Source of the DNA: Christensenella sp. UBA1782
Lineage (GTDB): Bacteria; Bacillota; Clostridia; Christensenellales; DTU072
DNA: 14,595 bases
Assembly: GCA_002315475.1 (NCBI GenBank)
Contig: DCGI01000065.1
Span: forward strand, 1-14,595
Reading direction: 5' to 3'
In this document: in pieces, positions 7,633 to 13,750 of the stretch
Layout: every line of letters begins with the position of its first letter
Position numbering within the stretch: position 1 is the stretch's first letter
Notes under the pieces: generated by a model
The model's input: only the letters and a program-made list of their open reading frames with translations
Database searches by the model: none
What the model was told of the DNA's origin: nothing
Made by a program: the position numbers and the translations under genes

Positions 7633-7661
7633 ATTATAATCTTATAATACTTTTTTGTAAA
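7633..7661 (-). promoter_or_regulatory. Promoter of ribokinase giving an apparently leaderless mRNA
   Basis: On the minus strand a -35 box TTTACA (7656-7661) and a perfect -10 TATAAT (7633-7638) are spaced by 17 nt. Only 6 nt lie between the -10 and the ATG at 7626, which places the predicted transcription start on the start codon itself. No Shine-Dalgarno is present. Confidence 0.7.
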
Positions 7662-7665
7662 GATG

Positions 7666-7693
7666 TTGCTTTTATTTTTTTTGGTGCTATAAT
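7666..7693 (+). promoter_or_regulatory. Extended -10 promoter of the Crp/Fnr gene, apparently leaderless
   Basis: An extended -10 element TGCTATAAT (7685-7693, TATAAT at 7688-7693) has a weak -35 TTGCTT (7666-7671) 16 nt upstream. Six nucleotides separate the -10 from the ATG at 7700, so the predicted +1 coincides with the A of the start codon. The bases before the ATG contain no ribosome binding site. Confidence 0.65.
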
Positions 7694-7699
7694 GATACT

Positions 7700-8350
7700 A
7701 TGACAAACAAACAAGCGATTTTGGAGCAAATCCCCTTTTGGAGTCGTCTGTCGGAAGACGAACGGAAAGTCTGCAGCGAAGCCGCCGTTCTGCACACAAA
7801 AGAAAAAGGAACCGTCCTACGCGGGTGTTCGGGGAGTTGTCTCGGCATGCTGTTGGTGATATCCGGTTGTATCCGAGCCTCCATGCTTTCGGAAGAAGGT
7901 CGGGAGATTACCCTCTTTCGCATCGAACAAGGAAAAATCTGCGTTTTGTCCGCTCGGTGCGTTCTGCCCCAAATCACCTTCGACACCCAAATGACCGTCG
8001 AGGAAGACAGCGAGATTTTGATGATTCCTTCCGCTTGTTTTAACCAACTGACCGAGAACAACATCTACGTTCGTTGCTTCACCTACGAATTGATTTCCGA
8101 ACGCTTTTCTTCGGTCATGTGGACGTTGCAACAGATTTTGTTCTTCAAGTTTGACCATCGGCTCGCCACCTACCTTCTTGGGGAATACGCAAAAACGGGA
8201 AAAAAGAGATTCTTCGTTCGCAAGAAGAAATTGCTCTCGAAGTCAACTCCGCTCGAGAAGTGGTCGCTCGTATGCTCAAACGGTTTTCGTCTGACGGTCT
8301 TATCGCCATCAACCGAAAGAATATCGTCCTTCTCAACGTCGAAGGTTTGA
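7700..8350 (+). CDS. Crp/Fnr-family transcription regulator with -1 frameshift before the helix-turn-helix
   Basis: The zero frame encodes 216 residues. The first 169 are a cyclic-nucleotide-binding-like sensor domain plus dimer helix of the Crp/Fnr family: GREITLFRIEQGKICVL, then VRCFTYELISERFSSVMW and FDHRLATYLLGEYAKTGKK. After residue 169 the zero frame becomes an unrelated basic tail (RFFVRKKKLLSKS onward) with no helix-turn-helix. The missing DNA-binding domain is encoded in the -1 frame immediately after A AAA AAG (8200-8206). Adding one A, or slipping back one base, gives a normal 220-residue regulator. Cysteines at C43, C47, C57 and in KICVLSARC could sense redox state, but no FNR cluster motif is clear. 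The start ATG lacks a Shine-Dalgarno. It probably controls the thioredoxin/rubrerythrin operon immediately downstream. Confidence 0.85.
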   Translation: MTNKQAILEQIPFWSRLSEDERKVCSEAAVLHTKEKGTVLRGCSGSCLGMLLVISGCIRASMLSEEGREITLFRIEQGKICVLSARCVLPQITFDTQMTVEEDSEILMIPSACFNQLTENNIYVRCFTYELISERFSSVMWTLQQILFFKFDHRLATYLLGEYAKTGKKRFFVRKKKLLSKSTPLEKWSLVCSNGFRLTVLSPSTERISSFSTSKV

Positions 8351-8361
8351 AAAAAATATAA
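8200..8361 (+). other. Out-of-frame helix-turn-helix domain of the Crp/Fnr regulator and A AAA AAG heptamer
   Basis: Read from 8206 in the -1 frame, 51 codons give EILRSQEEIALEVNSAR, then EVVARMLKRFSSDGLIAINR, then KNIVLLNVEGLKKI and a TAA at 8359-8361. This is the C-terminal winged helix-turn-helix of Crp/Fnr proteins (recognition helix around NSAREVVARMLKRF). It joins the upstream frame at 8200-8206, where zero-frame codons GGA AAA AAG form the heptamer A AAA AAG known from E. coli dnaX frameshifting. A 6-bp inverted repeat (8210-8215 with 8224-8229) begins 3 nt later, closer than usual stimulatory stems. Confidence 0.85.
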
Positions 8362-8375
8362 AAAAACGGAAAAAA

Positions 8376-8390
8376 TGCGACTTAGTCACA
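8376..8390. promoter_or_regulatory. Candidate Crp/Fnr-type operator upstream of the redox operon
   Basis: The 15-mer TGCGACTTAGTCACA is an odd-length palindrome whose 7-bp arms match at 6 positions; the right arm contains TCACA as in CRP half-sites. Its centre (8383) lies about 41 bp before the predicted start (about 8424) of the thioredoxin promoter, the position used by class II activators of this family. The half-site spacing (5) is one shorter than in the E. coli CRP site. Confidence 0.5.
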
Positions 8391-8411
8391 ACTTTTCTTG
8401 AATTTATCCCT

Positions 8412-8417
8412 TATAAT
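8412..8417 (+). promoter_or_regulatory. -10 box of the thioredoxin-rubrerythrin operon
   Basis: A perfect TATAAT lies 22 nt before the thioredoxin ATG, and the predicted start is an A near 8424. No recognisable -35 box occurs 16-18 nt upstream (the sequence there is CACAAC-like), while a palindrome covers the -48 to -34 region. This arrangement suggests an activator-dependent promoter. A strong AAGGAGG site (8428-8434) follows. Confidence 0.65.
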
Positions 8418-8439
8418 ACGGGTATACAAGGAGGAATTT

Positions 8440-8760
8440 ATGGCTGAAATCACAGTAACCGAAAAAAATTTTCAAACCGAAGTCACGGAGTCCGAACTTC
8501 CCGTCCTGTTGGATTTTTGGGCGTCTTGGTGTACACCTTGCCGTATGCTTGCCCCCGCCGTAGAGGCTATCGCCGAAAAATATGTGGGAAAAGTGAAAGT
8601 AGGCAAAGTCAACGTAGACGAAGAACCCGCCCTTGCCGACGCTTTTCACGTATCGAGCATCCCGATGGTCGTTCTTCTGCAAAACAAACAAGTCGTGGAC
8701 GTGCTTGTCGGCTACCGACCGCAATCCGAACTCGAAGCCATGCTTCAAAAAATACGATAA
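8440..8760 (+). CDS. trxA: Thioredoxin
   Basis: This small cytoplasmic disulfide reductase has 106 residues. The active site is DFWASWCTPCRML (25-37) with the redox pair C31 and C34; CTPC replaces the more common CGPC, a variant known in Clostridia. The conserved cis-proline is present in SSIPMVVLL (P75), and the glycine of VGYRP near the end fits the fold. The ATG at 8440 is chosen over an upstream in-frame ATG because of the AAGGAGG site 5 nt before it and because the upstream start would precede the promoter. It is the first gene of a three-gene redox operon; the next start is 11 nt downstream. It could reduce peroxiredoxins or other thiol enzymes; its reductase is not in this window. Confidence 0.96.
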   Translation: MAEITVTEKNFQTEVTESELPVLLDFWASWCTPCRMLAPAVEAIAEKYVGKVKVGKVNVDEEPALADAFHVSSIPMVVLLQNKQVVDVLVGYRPQSELEAMLQKIR

Positions 8761-8771
8761 AGGAGGCTACT

Positions 8772-9410
8772 ATGCAATATCAATGTAAAGTATGCGGATA
8801 TATCTATAACGACGCAGAGCAGAAAGTCCCCTTTGCCGAACTGCCGGACACATGGGTTTGTCCCGTTTGCGGAGCACCGAAATCGGCATTCGTACGAGTC
8901 GAAGAAAAGAAAGAAACGACCGAAGTACAACCGGAAGCGTTCGATACCGAGTTAAAAGAGCTTTCGGCGGGAGAACTTTCCGTCGTTTTCTCCAATTTGG
9001 CGAGAGGTTGCGAAAAGCAGTATCAAGCGGAAGCGCAAAAACTCTTTACCGAATTATCTTCCTATTTTCACAAGGTGACGCCCGTTCCGGAAAATCCCAC
9101 TTTGGACAAACTTTCCGAGTTGATTCGACGGAATTTGGAAGAAGATTACAAAAAGACGCGTACGATTGCCCAAAGCGTACAGGACAGAGGCACGCAAAGA
9201 ATCTGCGTGTGGGGTGAAAAGGTAACCACCATGATTGCTCTGCTTTTGGATCGGTATAAAAAAGAGGGAGAAAGCTTCCTTGCGCATACCGACGTATGGG
9301 TTTGTACCGTTTGCGGGTTTATCTACGTCGGCGATAAGGCTCCCGCCCTCTGTCCCGTCTGCAAAGTTCCCGATTGGAAATTCGAAAAAATAGAAGGAGG
9401 TTTGCGATGA
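8772..9410 (+). CDS. Rubredoxin - helical domain - rubredoxin protein
   Basis: This 212-residue protein has two iron-binding modules at its ends. The N-terminal rubredoxin has CKVCGYIYND (C5, C8) and WVCPVCGAPK (C30, C33), with a loop about 8 residues shorter than standard rubredoxin, like the short rubredoxin type known from Desulfovibrio desulfuricans. The C-terminal module, CTVCGFIYVG (C178, C181) and CPVCKVPDWKF (C194, C197), is the short rubrerythrin-type. Between them (about 65-170) is a predicted helical region with ARGCEKQYQAEAQKLFTE, NLEEDYKKTR and VWGEKVTTM, which may be a degenerate or unusual ferritin-like bundle. I infer electron transfer to or from the rubrerythrin downstream. 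An AAAGGAGG site precedes the ATG, and the TGA overlaps the next start as ATGA. Confidence 0.88.
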   Translation: MQYQCKVCGYIYNDAEQKVPFAELPDTWVCPVCGAPKSAFVRVEEKKETTEVQPEAFDTELKELSAGELSVVFSNLARGCEKQYQAEAQKLFTELSSYFHKVTPVPENPTLDKLSELIRRNLEEDYKKTRTIAQSVQDRGTQRICVWGEKVTTMIALLLDRYKKEGESFLAHTDVWVCTVCGFIYVGDKAPALCPVCKVPDWKFEKIEGGLR

Positions 9411-10582
9411 AAGAATTTGTTGCCGTACGCAATATACGACTTTGCACGAAAGATTGCTTATGTCTTTACGTTTGCCCCGTAGGTGCCACCGACACCGAAA
9501 ACAGCATTATCGACGTCGACAAGTGTACCGGATGCGGTCTGTGCGCCCAAGCTTGTCCGAGCGGTGCCATATCTTTGATTCCCACCGTCCTACCTCCGCA
9601 GCAACGTAAAGAAACCGTCGTCCTCGCTCAAAACGAAAAACTTGCCGAAACCAAGACCGAAGCCGAAGCCGTAGCCGCCGCCCTCGCAAAAGCCACCGAC
9701 CGAGACGGTCTGAAACGATTACTTCTTGCCGTCGCCAAGTCTTCCCGCTTGATGAATGAGGATATTCTGCGTGAAACGGGCTTTATGCTCCCGCAAAGCG
9801 AAAACGCACACGCCCTTTTGAAAGAGCTGATTGCTCACCCGCCCGTAGGATTTCCTACCGAAATTGCAAAAAAAATAACGGAACTCGTTCCGAATAACGA
9901 AAATAAAAAAAGTGAGGAAAAAACCATGAAAAAATTCGTCTGCAAAAAATGCAAAGCCGTCTTTGAAGTGAAAGACGGAGAAACTCCCGTTTGCCCCATC
10001 TGCAAAGCTACCGGAGAATTTTTGGAAGAAGTCAAAGAGAAACCGTCCAATCCGTATGCCGGCACGCAAACCGAAAAGAACCTGCAAGCCGCTTTTGCGG
10101 GAGAAAGCCAAGCAAGAAACAAATACACCTACTTTGCTTCGGTCGCCAAAAAAGAAGGATACGAACAGATTTCCGCCCTCTTTTTGAAAACCGCCGATAA
10201 CGAAAAAGAACACGCCAAAATGTGGTTCAAAGAGTTAAAAGGCATCGGAAACACCGCCGAAAACCTGTTACACGCCGCCGAAGGCGAAAACTATGAATGG
10301 ACGGATATGTACGAAGGATTCGCCAAGACGGCAGACGCCGAAGGATTCCACGAGCTTGCCGCAAAATTCCGTTTGGTCGGCGCCATCGAAAAACATCACG
10401 AAGAAAGATACCGCGCCCTGCTCCAAAACGTCGAAGCCATGCAGGTCTTCCAAAAAAGCGAAGTTAAAGTATGGGAGTGCAGAAACTGCGGTCATATCGT
10501 CGTCGGCACCAAAGCTCCCGATATTTGCCCTACCTGTAACCATCCGCAATCCTATTTTGAAGTACACGCCGAAAACTATTGA
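9407..10582 (+). CDS. rbr: Ferredoxin-rubrerythrin fusion protein
   Basis: The frame encodes 391 residues. Residues 1-60 are a two-cluster ferredoxin (C13, C17, C19, C23 and the classic set C40, C43, C46, C50). Residues 75-170 are alanine- and charge-rich helices of unknown role (AKSSRLMNEDILRETGFML). Residues 174-391 are a full rubrerythrin with an extra N-terminal rubredoxin-like finger (C179, C182, C196, C199), a ferritin-like di-iron domain with all expected ligands (E233, E266 and H269, E294, E297, E328 and H331), and a C-terminal rubredoxin (C358, C361, C374, C377). Rubrerythrin reduces hydrogen peroxide in anaerobes; an attached ferredoxin could supply electrons. M174 (9926) has a GTGAGG site 8 nt before it, so separate translation of rubrerythrin is possible. 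The fusion junction lies at a run of seven A's, so it may be a one-base difference from two genes. Confidence 0.85.
   Translation: MKEFVAVRNIRLCTKDCLCLYVCPVGATDTENSIIDVDKCTGCGLCAQACPSGAISLIPTVLPPQQRKETVVLAQNEKLAETKTEAEAVAAALAKATDRDGLKRLLLAVAKSSRLMNEDILRETGFMLPQSENAHALLKELIAHPPVGFPTEIAKKITELVPNNENKKSEEKTMKKFVCKKCKAVFEVKDGETPVCPICKATGEFLEEVKEKPSNPYAGTQTEKNLQAAFAGESQARNKYTYFASVAKKEGYEQISALFLKTADNEKEHAKMWFKELKGIGNTAENLLHAAEGENYEWTDMYEGFAKTADAEGFHELAAKFRLVGAIEKHHEERYRALLQNVEAMQVFQKSEVKVWECRNCGHIVVGTKAPDICPTCNHPQSYFEVHAENY
9911..9928 (+). promoter_or_regulatory. Internal ribosome binding site and ATG for stand-alone rubrerythrin
   Basis: Inside the fused frame, AGTGAGG (9911-9917) lies 8 nt before an ATG (9926) that begins MKKFVCKKC, a typical rubrerythrin start. 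Initiation here would give a 218-residue rubrerythrin without the ferredoxin. This is the expected remnant, or active second start, of a separate gene. Confidence 0.6.
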
Positions 10583-10602
10583 TTTTCCTATCAAACCCAA
10601 AC

Positions 10603-10635
10603 AAAAACAGCGAGGTCAAAAACCTCGCTGTTTTT
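10603..10635. terminator. Bidirectional intrinsic terminator after the redox operon
   Basis: A stem of 14 bp (10603-10616 with 10622-10635, loop of 5 nt, GC core GCGAGGT/ACCTCGC) sits between convergent genes. On the plus strand seven T's (10631-10637) follow the core stem; on the minus strand five U's follow from the A-run 10603-10607. It can end both the redox operon and the AAA+ ATPase gene. Confidence 0.9.
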
Positions 10636-10657
10636 TTGCTGTTGACGATGGCTTGTC

Positions 10658-12166
10658 TCAGTCGTCAAGGGTAAGTTCTTCTATGATGCTTTTTATATCC
10701 TTTTGACGTTTACCCAATAATAACCGGTCGGTGTATTTGAAGTATTCTTCGCAACCATACTTGGATATAAAGAGAGCGCAGAAATGCCCTGCGGTCAAAT
10801 CGGTAATAAAAATTAAGAGTTCTTGTCCTTCTTGGAAGCACTCTTCGCAGAACTTAAAGACGTTACTGAGTTTCTTACCCGCTTCTTCGGCTTGCTTTTT
10901 CAGTTTACCGTTCATGTCGTCAAAGACATTTTTGGAAATCTTATACGCCGTCGTGCTGTCCTTTTCCGAACCGATATTCTTCTTGATATCTTCCAAAATC
11001 AACAGAAGCTTTTGCTTTTTATATTGTTCGTCGTTCGACATACTGCCCGCTTTTTTCCCGTTTTCCAACAAACGCGTTTCCGTCGTGATGACGGAATCCA
11101 TGGCACTCATCGGATTACTCCGTCCCGCTGCTATCACGCGGAAATCTTTCAAATCCTTCATGAGGTCGCCGATAAGGTCGCCCTGACAAACGACCGTTTT
11201 CATTTCCTGCGTAACGGCGTCGAGCAACAAGCCGAGTAAAGAAAGCCTTTCGTCTATGCCGGCACTCTTGGCTCTGTCTTTGATTTCTCCCGACACCTTT
11301 CCGTCTATAATCTTATCGACTTGATAATCGGAGCGATATTTTAAGAACAAATCGTAATACGTAGCGAATTCTTTGGCGATTTTTTTGTTTTGCAAATACT
11401 GTTTGACGAGGTTTTCGTCAACCTTCAAACCATTCTTCTCGTACAGTTTAATCATTTGGCTCAGGTCGTCCCAACCTCTCGCCGTCACGAAACTCTTGCC
11501 TTCGACCGTCGACTCCACCACATAGAAATATTGTTTTTTTATTTCTAAGAAGGTCATAACGGAAGGATGAACGCCCACTTTGTAGGCATACTCTTTCCAA
11601 CAATCGAATTGCGGTTCTACTTCGATTTTCTTCAACCGGTCGAGGGTAACGATATCGAATTCCTTTACCGAATTGTTATACTCGGGCGGGTTTCCCGCGG
11701 TAACCACAATCCAACCCTTCGGCACACGATGCCGTCCGAATATTTTATACTGCAAAAATTGCAACATAATCGGCGTCAGCGTTTCGGATACGCAGTTAAT
11801 TTCGTCCAAAAAGAGGATACCCTCTTTCTTGCCCGTCGTTTCTATCATGTCATACACCGACGCAATGATTTCGGACATGGTATATTCGGAAATATCGTAC
11901 TCCACGCCGTCGTACACCTTATGCGAAATAAACGGCAACCCCAACGCACTCTGACGGGTATGGTGCGTCATCGAATACGATAACAACGACACGTTCAATT
12001 CTTGTGCGATTTGTTCCATAATAGCCGTTTTTCCGATACCGGGAGCACCCACCAAAAAGACGGGGCGTTGCCTTTCTATCGGCACCACGTAGTTCCCCAA
12101 ATCGTCTTTGGTAAAGTATGCCTTCATGGCGTTTTTGATTTGTTCTTTGGCTTCTTGAATATTCAT
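10658..12166 (-). CDS. MoxR-like AAA+ ATPase
   Basis: The 502-residue protein has an AAA+ module of the MoxR/dynein-related (AAA_5) type: Walker A GAPGIGKTA (40-48), Walker B GILFLDEIN (116-124), sensor-1 asparagine in VVTAGNPPEYN (N159), and DIVTLDRLKK (171-180) containing a candidate arginine finger. The region after about residue 250 is mostly helical and charged, and I do not recognise it. MoxR ATPases usually act as chaperones that load cofactors or remodel protein complexes, together with a von Willebrand A domain protein encoded next to them. No such partner is seen here: the gene ends at a terminator and Sel1-repeat genes lie upstream. An AAGGAG site and its own promoter support the ATG at 12166. 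Cytoplasmic, with no signal peptide. Confidence 0.88.
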   Translation of the reverse strand: MNIQEAKEQIKNAMKAYFTKDDLGNYVVPIERQRPVFLVGAPGIGKTAIMEQIAQELNVSLLSYSMTHHTRQSALGLPFISHKVYDGVEYDISEYTMSEIIASVYDMIETTGKKEGILFLDEINCVSETLTPIMLQFLQYKIFGRHRVPKGWIVVTAGNPPEYNNSVKEFDIVTLDRLKKIEVEPQFDCWKEYAYKVGVHPSVMTFLEIKKQYFYVVESTVEGKSFVTARGWDDLSQMIKLYEKNGLKVDENLVKQYLQNKKIAKEFATYYDLFLKYRSDYQVDKIIDGKVSGEIKDRAKSAGIDERLSLLGLLLDAVTQEMKTVVCQGDLIGDLMKDLKDFRVIAAGRSNPMSAMDSVITTETRLLENGKKAGSMSNDEQYKKQKLLLILEDIKKNIGSEKDSTTAYKISKNVFDDMNGKLKKQAEEAGKKLSNVFKFCEECFQEGQELLIFITDLTAGHFCALFISKYGCEEYFKYTDRLLLGKRQKDIKSIIEELTLDD

Positions 12167-12198
12167 TCTTTCCTACTCCTTTTCTGCATGATGGTTTT

Positions 12199-12227
12199 AC
12201 TATACCACAATTATCGTATCTTTTCAA
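12199..12227 (-). promoter_or_regulatory. Promoter of the AAA+ ATPase gene
   Basis: On the minus strand TTGAAA (12222-12227) and TATAGT (12199-12204) are spaced by 17 nt, each matching consensus at 5 of 6 positions, and TGG just before the -10 gives an extended -10 motif. The predicted start is near 12192, leaving a leader of about 26 nt with AAGGAG. This unlinks the ATPase gene from the Sel1 genes upstream. Confidence 0.75.
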
Positions 12228-12255
12228 TACCTTTTCCCGGTATTTTTTCTTTCCC

Positions 12256-12292
12256 AAAAAAGTGCATACCTCTTTCGAAAAAAGTATGCACT
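12256..12292 (-). terminator. Terminator after the Sel1-repeat genes
   Basis: A perfect 9-bp stem (12261-12269 with 12284-12292) encloses a 14-nt loop containing the small palindrome TTTCGAAA. On the minus strand it is followed by six U's (A-run 12256-12261), and it lies about 50 nt after the stop of the Sel1-repeat gene. Confidence 0.75.
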
Positions 12293-12343
12293 CGTTTCTG
12301 CCGCCTACGGCAACGTTCCCCTTCTTTTCGTCCCGCCCGAAAC

Positions 12344-13717
12344 CTACTCTCGTTTGAGCGTTTTGAGTTTCTCTAAGGCTTCTTCGTCACCTTGCTCGGC
12401 GGCTTTCTCGTACCATTCTATCGCTTTCGATAAATCCTTCTCGGTGCCGTATCCGTTTTCATAGCAACTACCTAAATGAAACTGTGCTTCGCAACAGTCC
12501 TGCTCGGCGGCTTTTTCGTACCATTCTATCGCTTTGCGGTAATCTTGTTCGACGCCCAATCCGTTTTCGTAGCAACGTCCCAAAGCATTTTGTCCGTGGG
12601 CATCTCCGTTTTCGGCGGCTTTTTCATACCACTCTGCCGCTTTTGCAAAATCCTGTTCTACCGCAATGCCTCGTTCGTAATAAACACCCAGCATGTATTG
12701 TGCGTCGGAAAAGTCCTGTTCGGCGGCTTTTCGATACCAGACTTCTGCTTTTTGAATATCCCGCTCCACACCGTTTCCTTCTTCGTACAGTACCGCCAAG
12801 CTATGTTGTGCGTTGGGAAAGTCCTGTTCGGCGGCTTTTTCGTACCACCGAAAAGCCTCTTCGTAGTTTTGTTCGACTCCGTATCCGTCATTATAACATA
12901 TACCCAAGATATACTGTCCGGCGGGGAAATCTTGTTCTGCCGCTTTGCGGCTCCATTCGACCGTTTTTTCGTAGTCCTTTTCGACACCCACTCCGTAAAA
13001 GTAACAGACGCTCAATTGATACTGCGCCCAAACTTCACCCTGCTCGGCGGAATCTTGAAACCATGCTATCGCCTTCTTGGCGTCTTCTTCGACGCCGATG
13101 CCGTTTAGATAGCATATTCCCAAATTGTATTCCGCAAGGATATTTCCCTGCGAAACGGCTTTTTTATACCATTCTACCGCTTTGCCTGAATCCTTTTCCA
13201 CGCCGATGCCGTCTTGATAGCAAAAGGCTAATTCCTGTTGTGCCTCGGCATACCCTCCGTTCGCAGCTTTTTCATACCAAAAAAACGCCGATTTCTCGTT
13301 TTTTTCCACACCCATTCCGAGTAAAAAGCATTTTCCGACCATATAAATTGCGGGTAAATAGCCCCCTTGTGCCGCCTTATAAAAGAACCGAAAGGCAGCT
13401 TCTTCATCTTGTCGGACGCCCTTTCCGCATACAAGGCATTTTCCTAAAAAAAACAAAGCGGGAATAAAACCGTTCTGTGCGGCGATACGATACCACTCGA
13501 AAGCTTCTTTCTCGTTTTTCTCGGTGCCTTTTCCTTCAATGCAGTAAGAGGCAAGGATAATCTGCGCCATAATACTTCCTTGTTCGGCGGCTTTCCGATA
13601 CCACTTTATAGCGTTTTGATAGTCTTTCAAAGACTCATAATACCGCCCCAAACCATCCTGCGCATTCATATCCCCTTGTTCGGCAAGAATCAACATTTCT
13701 TCGTATTTTTCTTCCAT
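12344..13717 (-). CDS. Sel1-repeat protein with twelve repeat units
   Basis: Sel1-like repeats are TPR-like helix pairs that form a curved protein-binding scaffold. This 457-residue protein consists almost wholly of them: a 14-residue cap, a shortened 32-residue first unit lacking the G-x-G loop (residues 15-46), eleven 36-residue units (47-442), and a 15-residue end. The unit pattern is AQ..LG.CY..G.GVEQDY.KA.EWY.KAAEQ. Units 8, 9, 10 and 12 begin with aspartate (DF or DC) instead of glycine, and units 2-4 are the most divergent. There is no signal peptide or catalytic domain, so it is probably a cytoplasmic adaptor. GAAGG precedes the ATG. It starts 33 nt after the stop of another Sel1-repeat gene and likely shares its transcript; a terminator follows. 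Confidence 0.93.
   Translation of the reverse strand: MEEKYEEMLILAEQGDMNAQDGLGRYYESLKDYQNAIKWYRKAAEQGSIMAQIILASYCIEGKGTEKNEKEAFEWYRIAAQNGFIPALFFLGKCLVCGKGVRQDEEAAFRFFYKAAQGGYLPAIYMVGKCFLLGMGVEKNEKSAFFWYEKAANGGYAEAQQELAFCYQDGIGVEKDSGKAVEWYKKAVSQGNILAEYNLGICYLNGIGVEEDAKKAIAWFQDSAEQGEVWAQYQLSVCYFYGVGVEKDYEKTVEWSRKAAEQDFPAGQYILGICYNDGYGVEQNYEEAFRWYEKAAEQDFPNAQHSLAVLYEEGNGVERDIQKAEVWYRKAAEQDFSDAQYMLGVYYERGIAVEQDFAKAAEWYEKAAENGDAHGQNALGRCYENGLGVEQDYRKAIEWYEKAAEQDCCEAQFHLGSCYENGYGTEKDLSKAIEWYEKAAEQGDEEALEKLKTLKRE
12392..13675 (-). repeat. Tandem array of about 108-bp Sel1 units
   Basis: Eleven consecutive 108-bp coding units plus a first 96-bp unit repeat the same DNA pattern, with the most conserved part around the codons for KAAEQ (CTGTTCGGCGGCTTT on the plus strand). 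DNA similarity between neighbouring units is clear but lower than in the next array. Confidence 0.85.
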
Positions 13718-13750
13718 CGTTACCTTCTCACTTTATTATTGCAAAACGGT

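Noticed and set aside
8198..8240. Shine-Dalgarno-like stimulator for frameshifting
   Set aside because: The only G-rich stretch (8180-8183) is about 17 nt from the heptamer, too far from the spacing known for dnaX, so I do not claim it as a stimulator.
8348..8440. Possible start of thioredoxin at 8398 instead of 8440
   Set aside because: The upstream ATG precedes the predicted -10 box and lacks a ribosome binding site. The ATG at 8440 has AAGGAGG and matches thioredoxin length.
12476..13467. Long open frames on the plus strand (up to 327 codons) across the Sel1 gene
   Set aside because: They are antisense shadows of the 108-bp repeats, where the regular codon pattern avoids stops. They have no ribosome binding site and only low-complexity arginine- and phenylalanine-rich translations.
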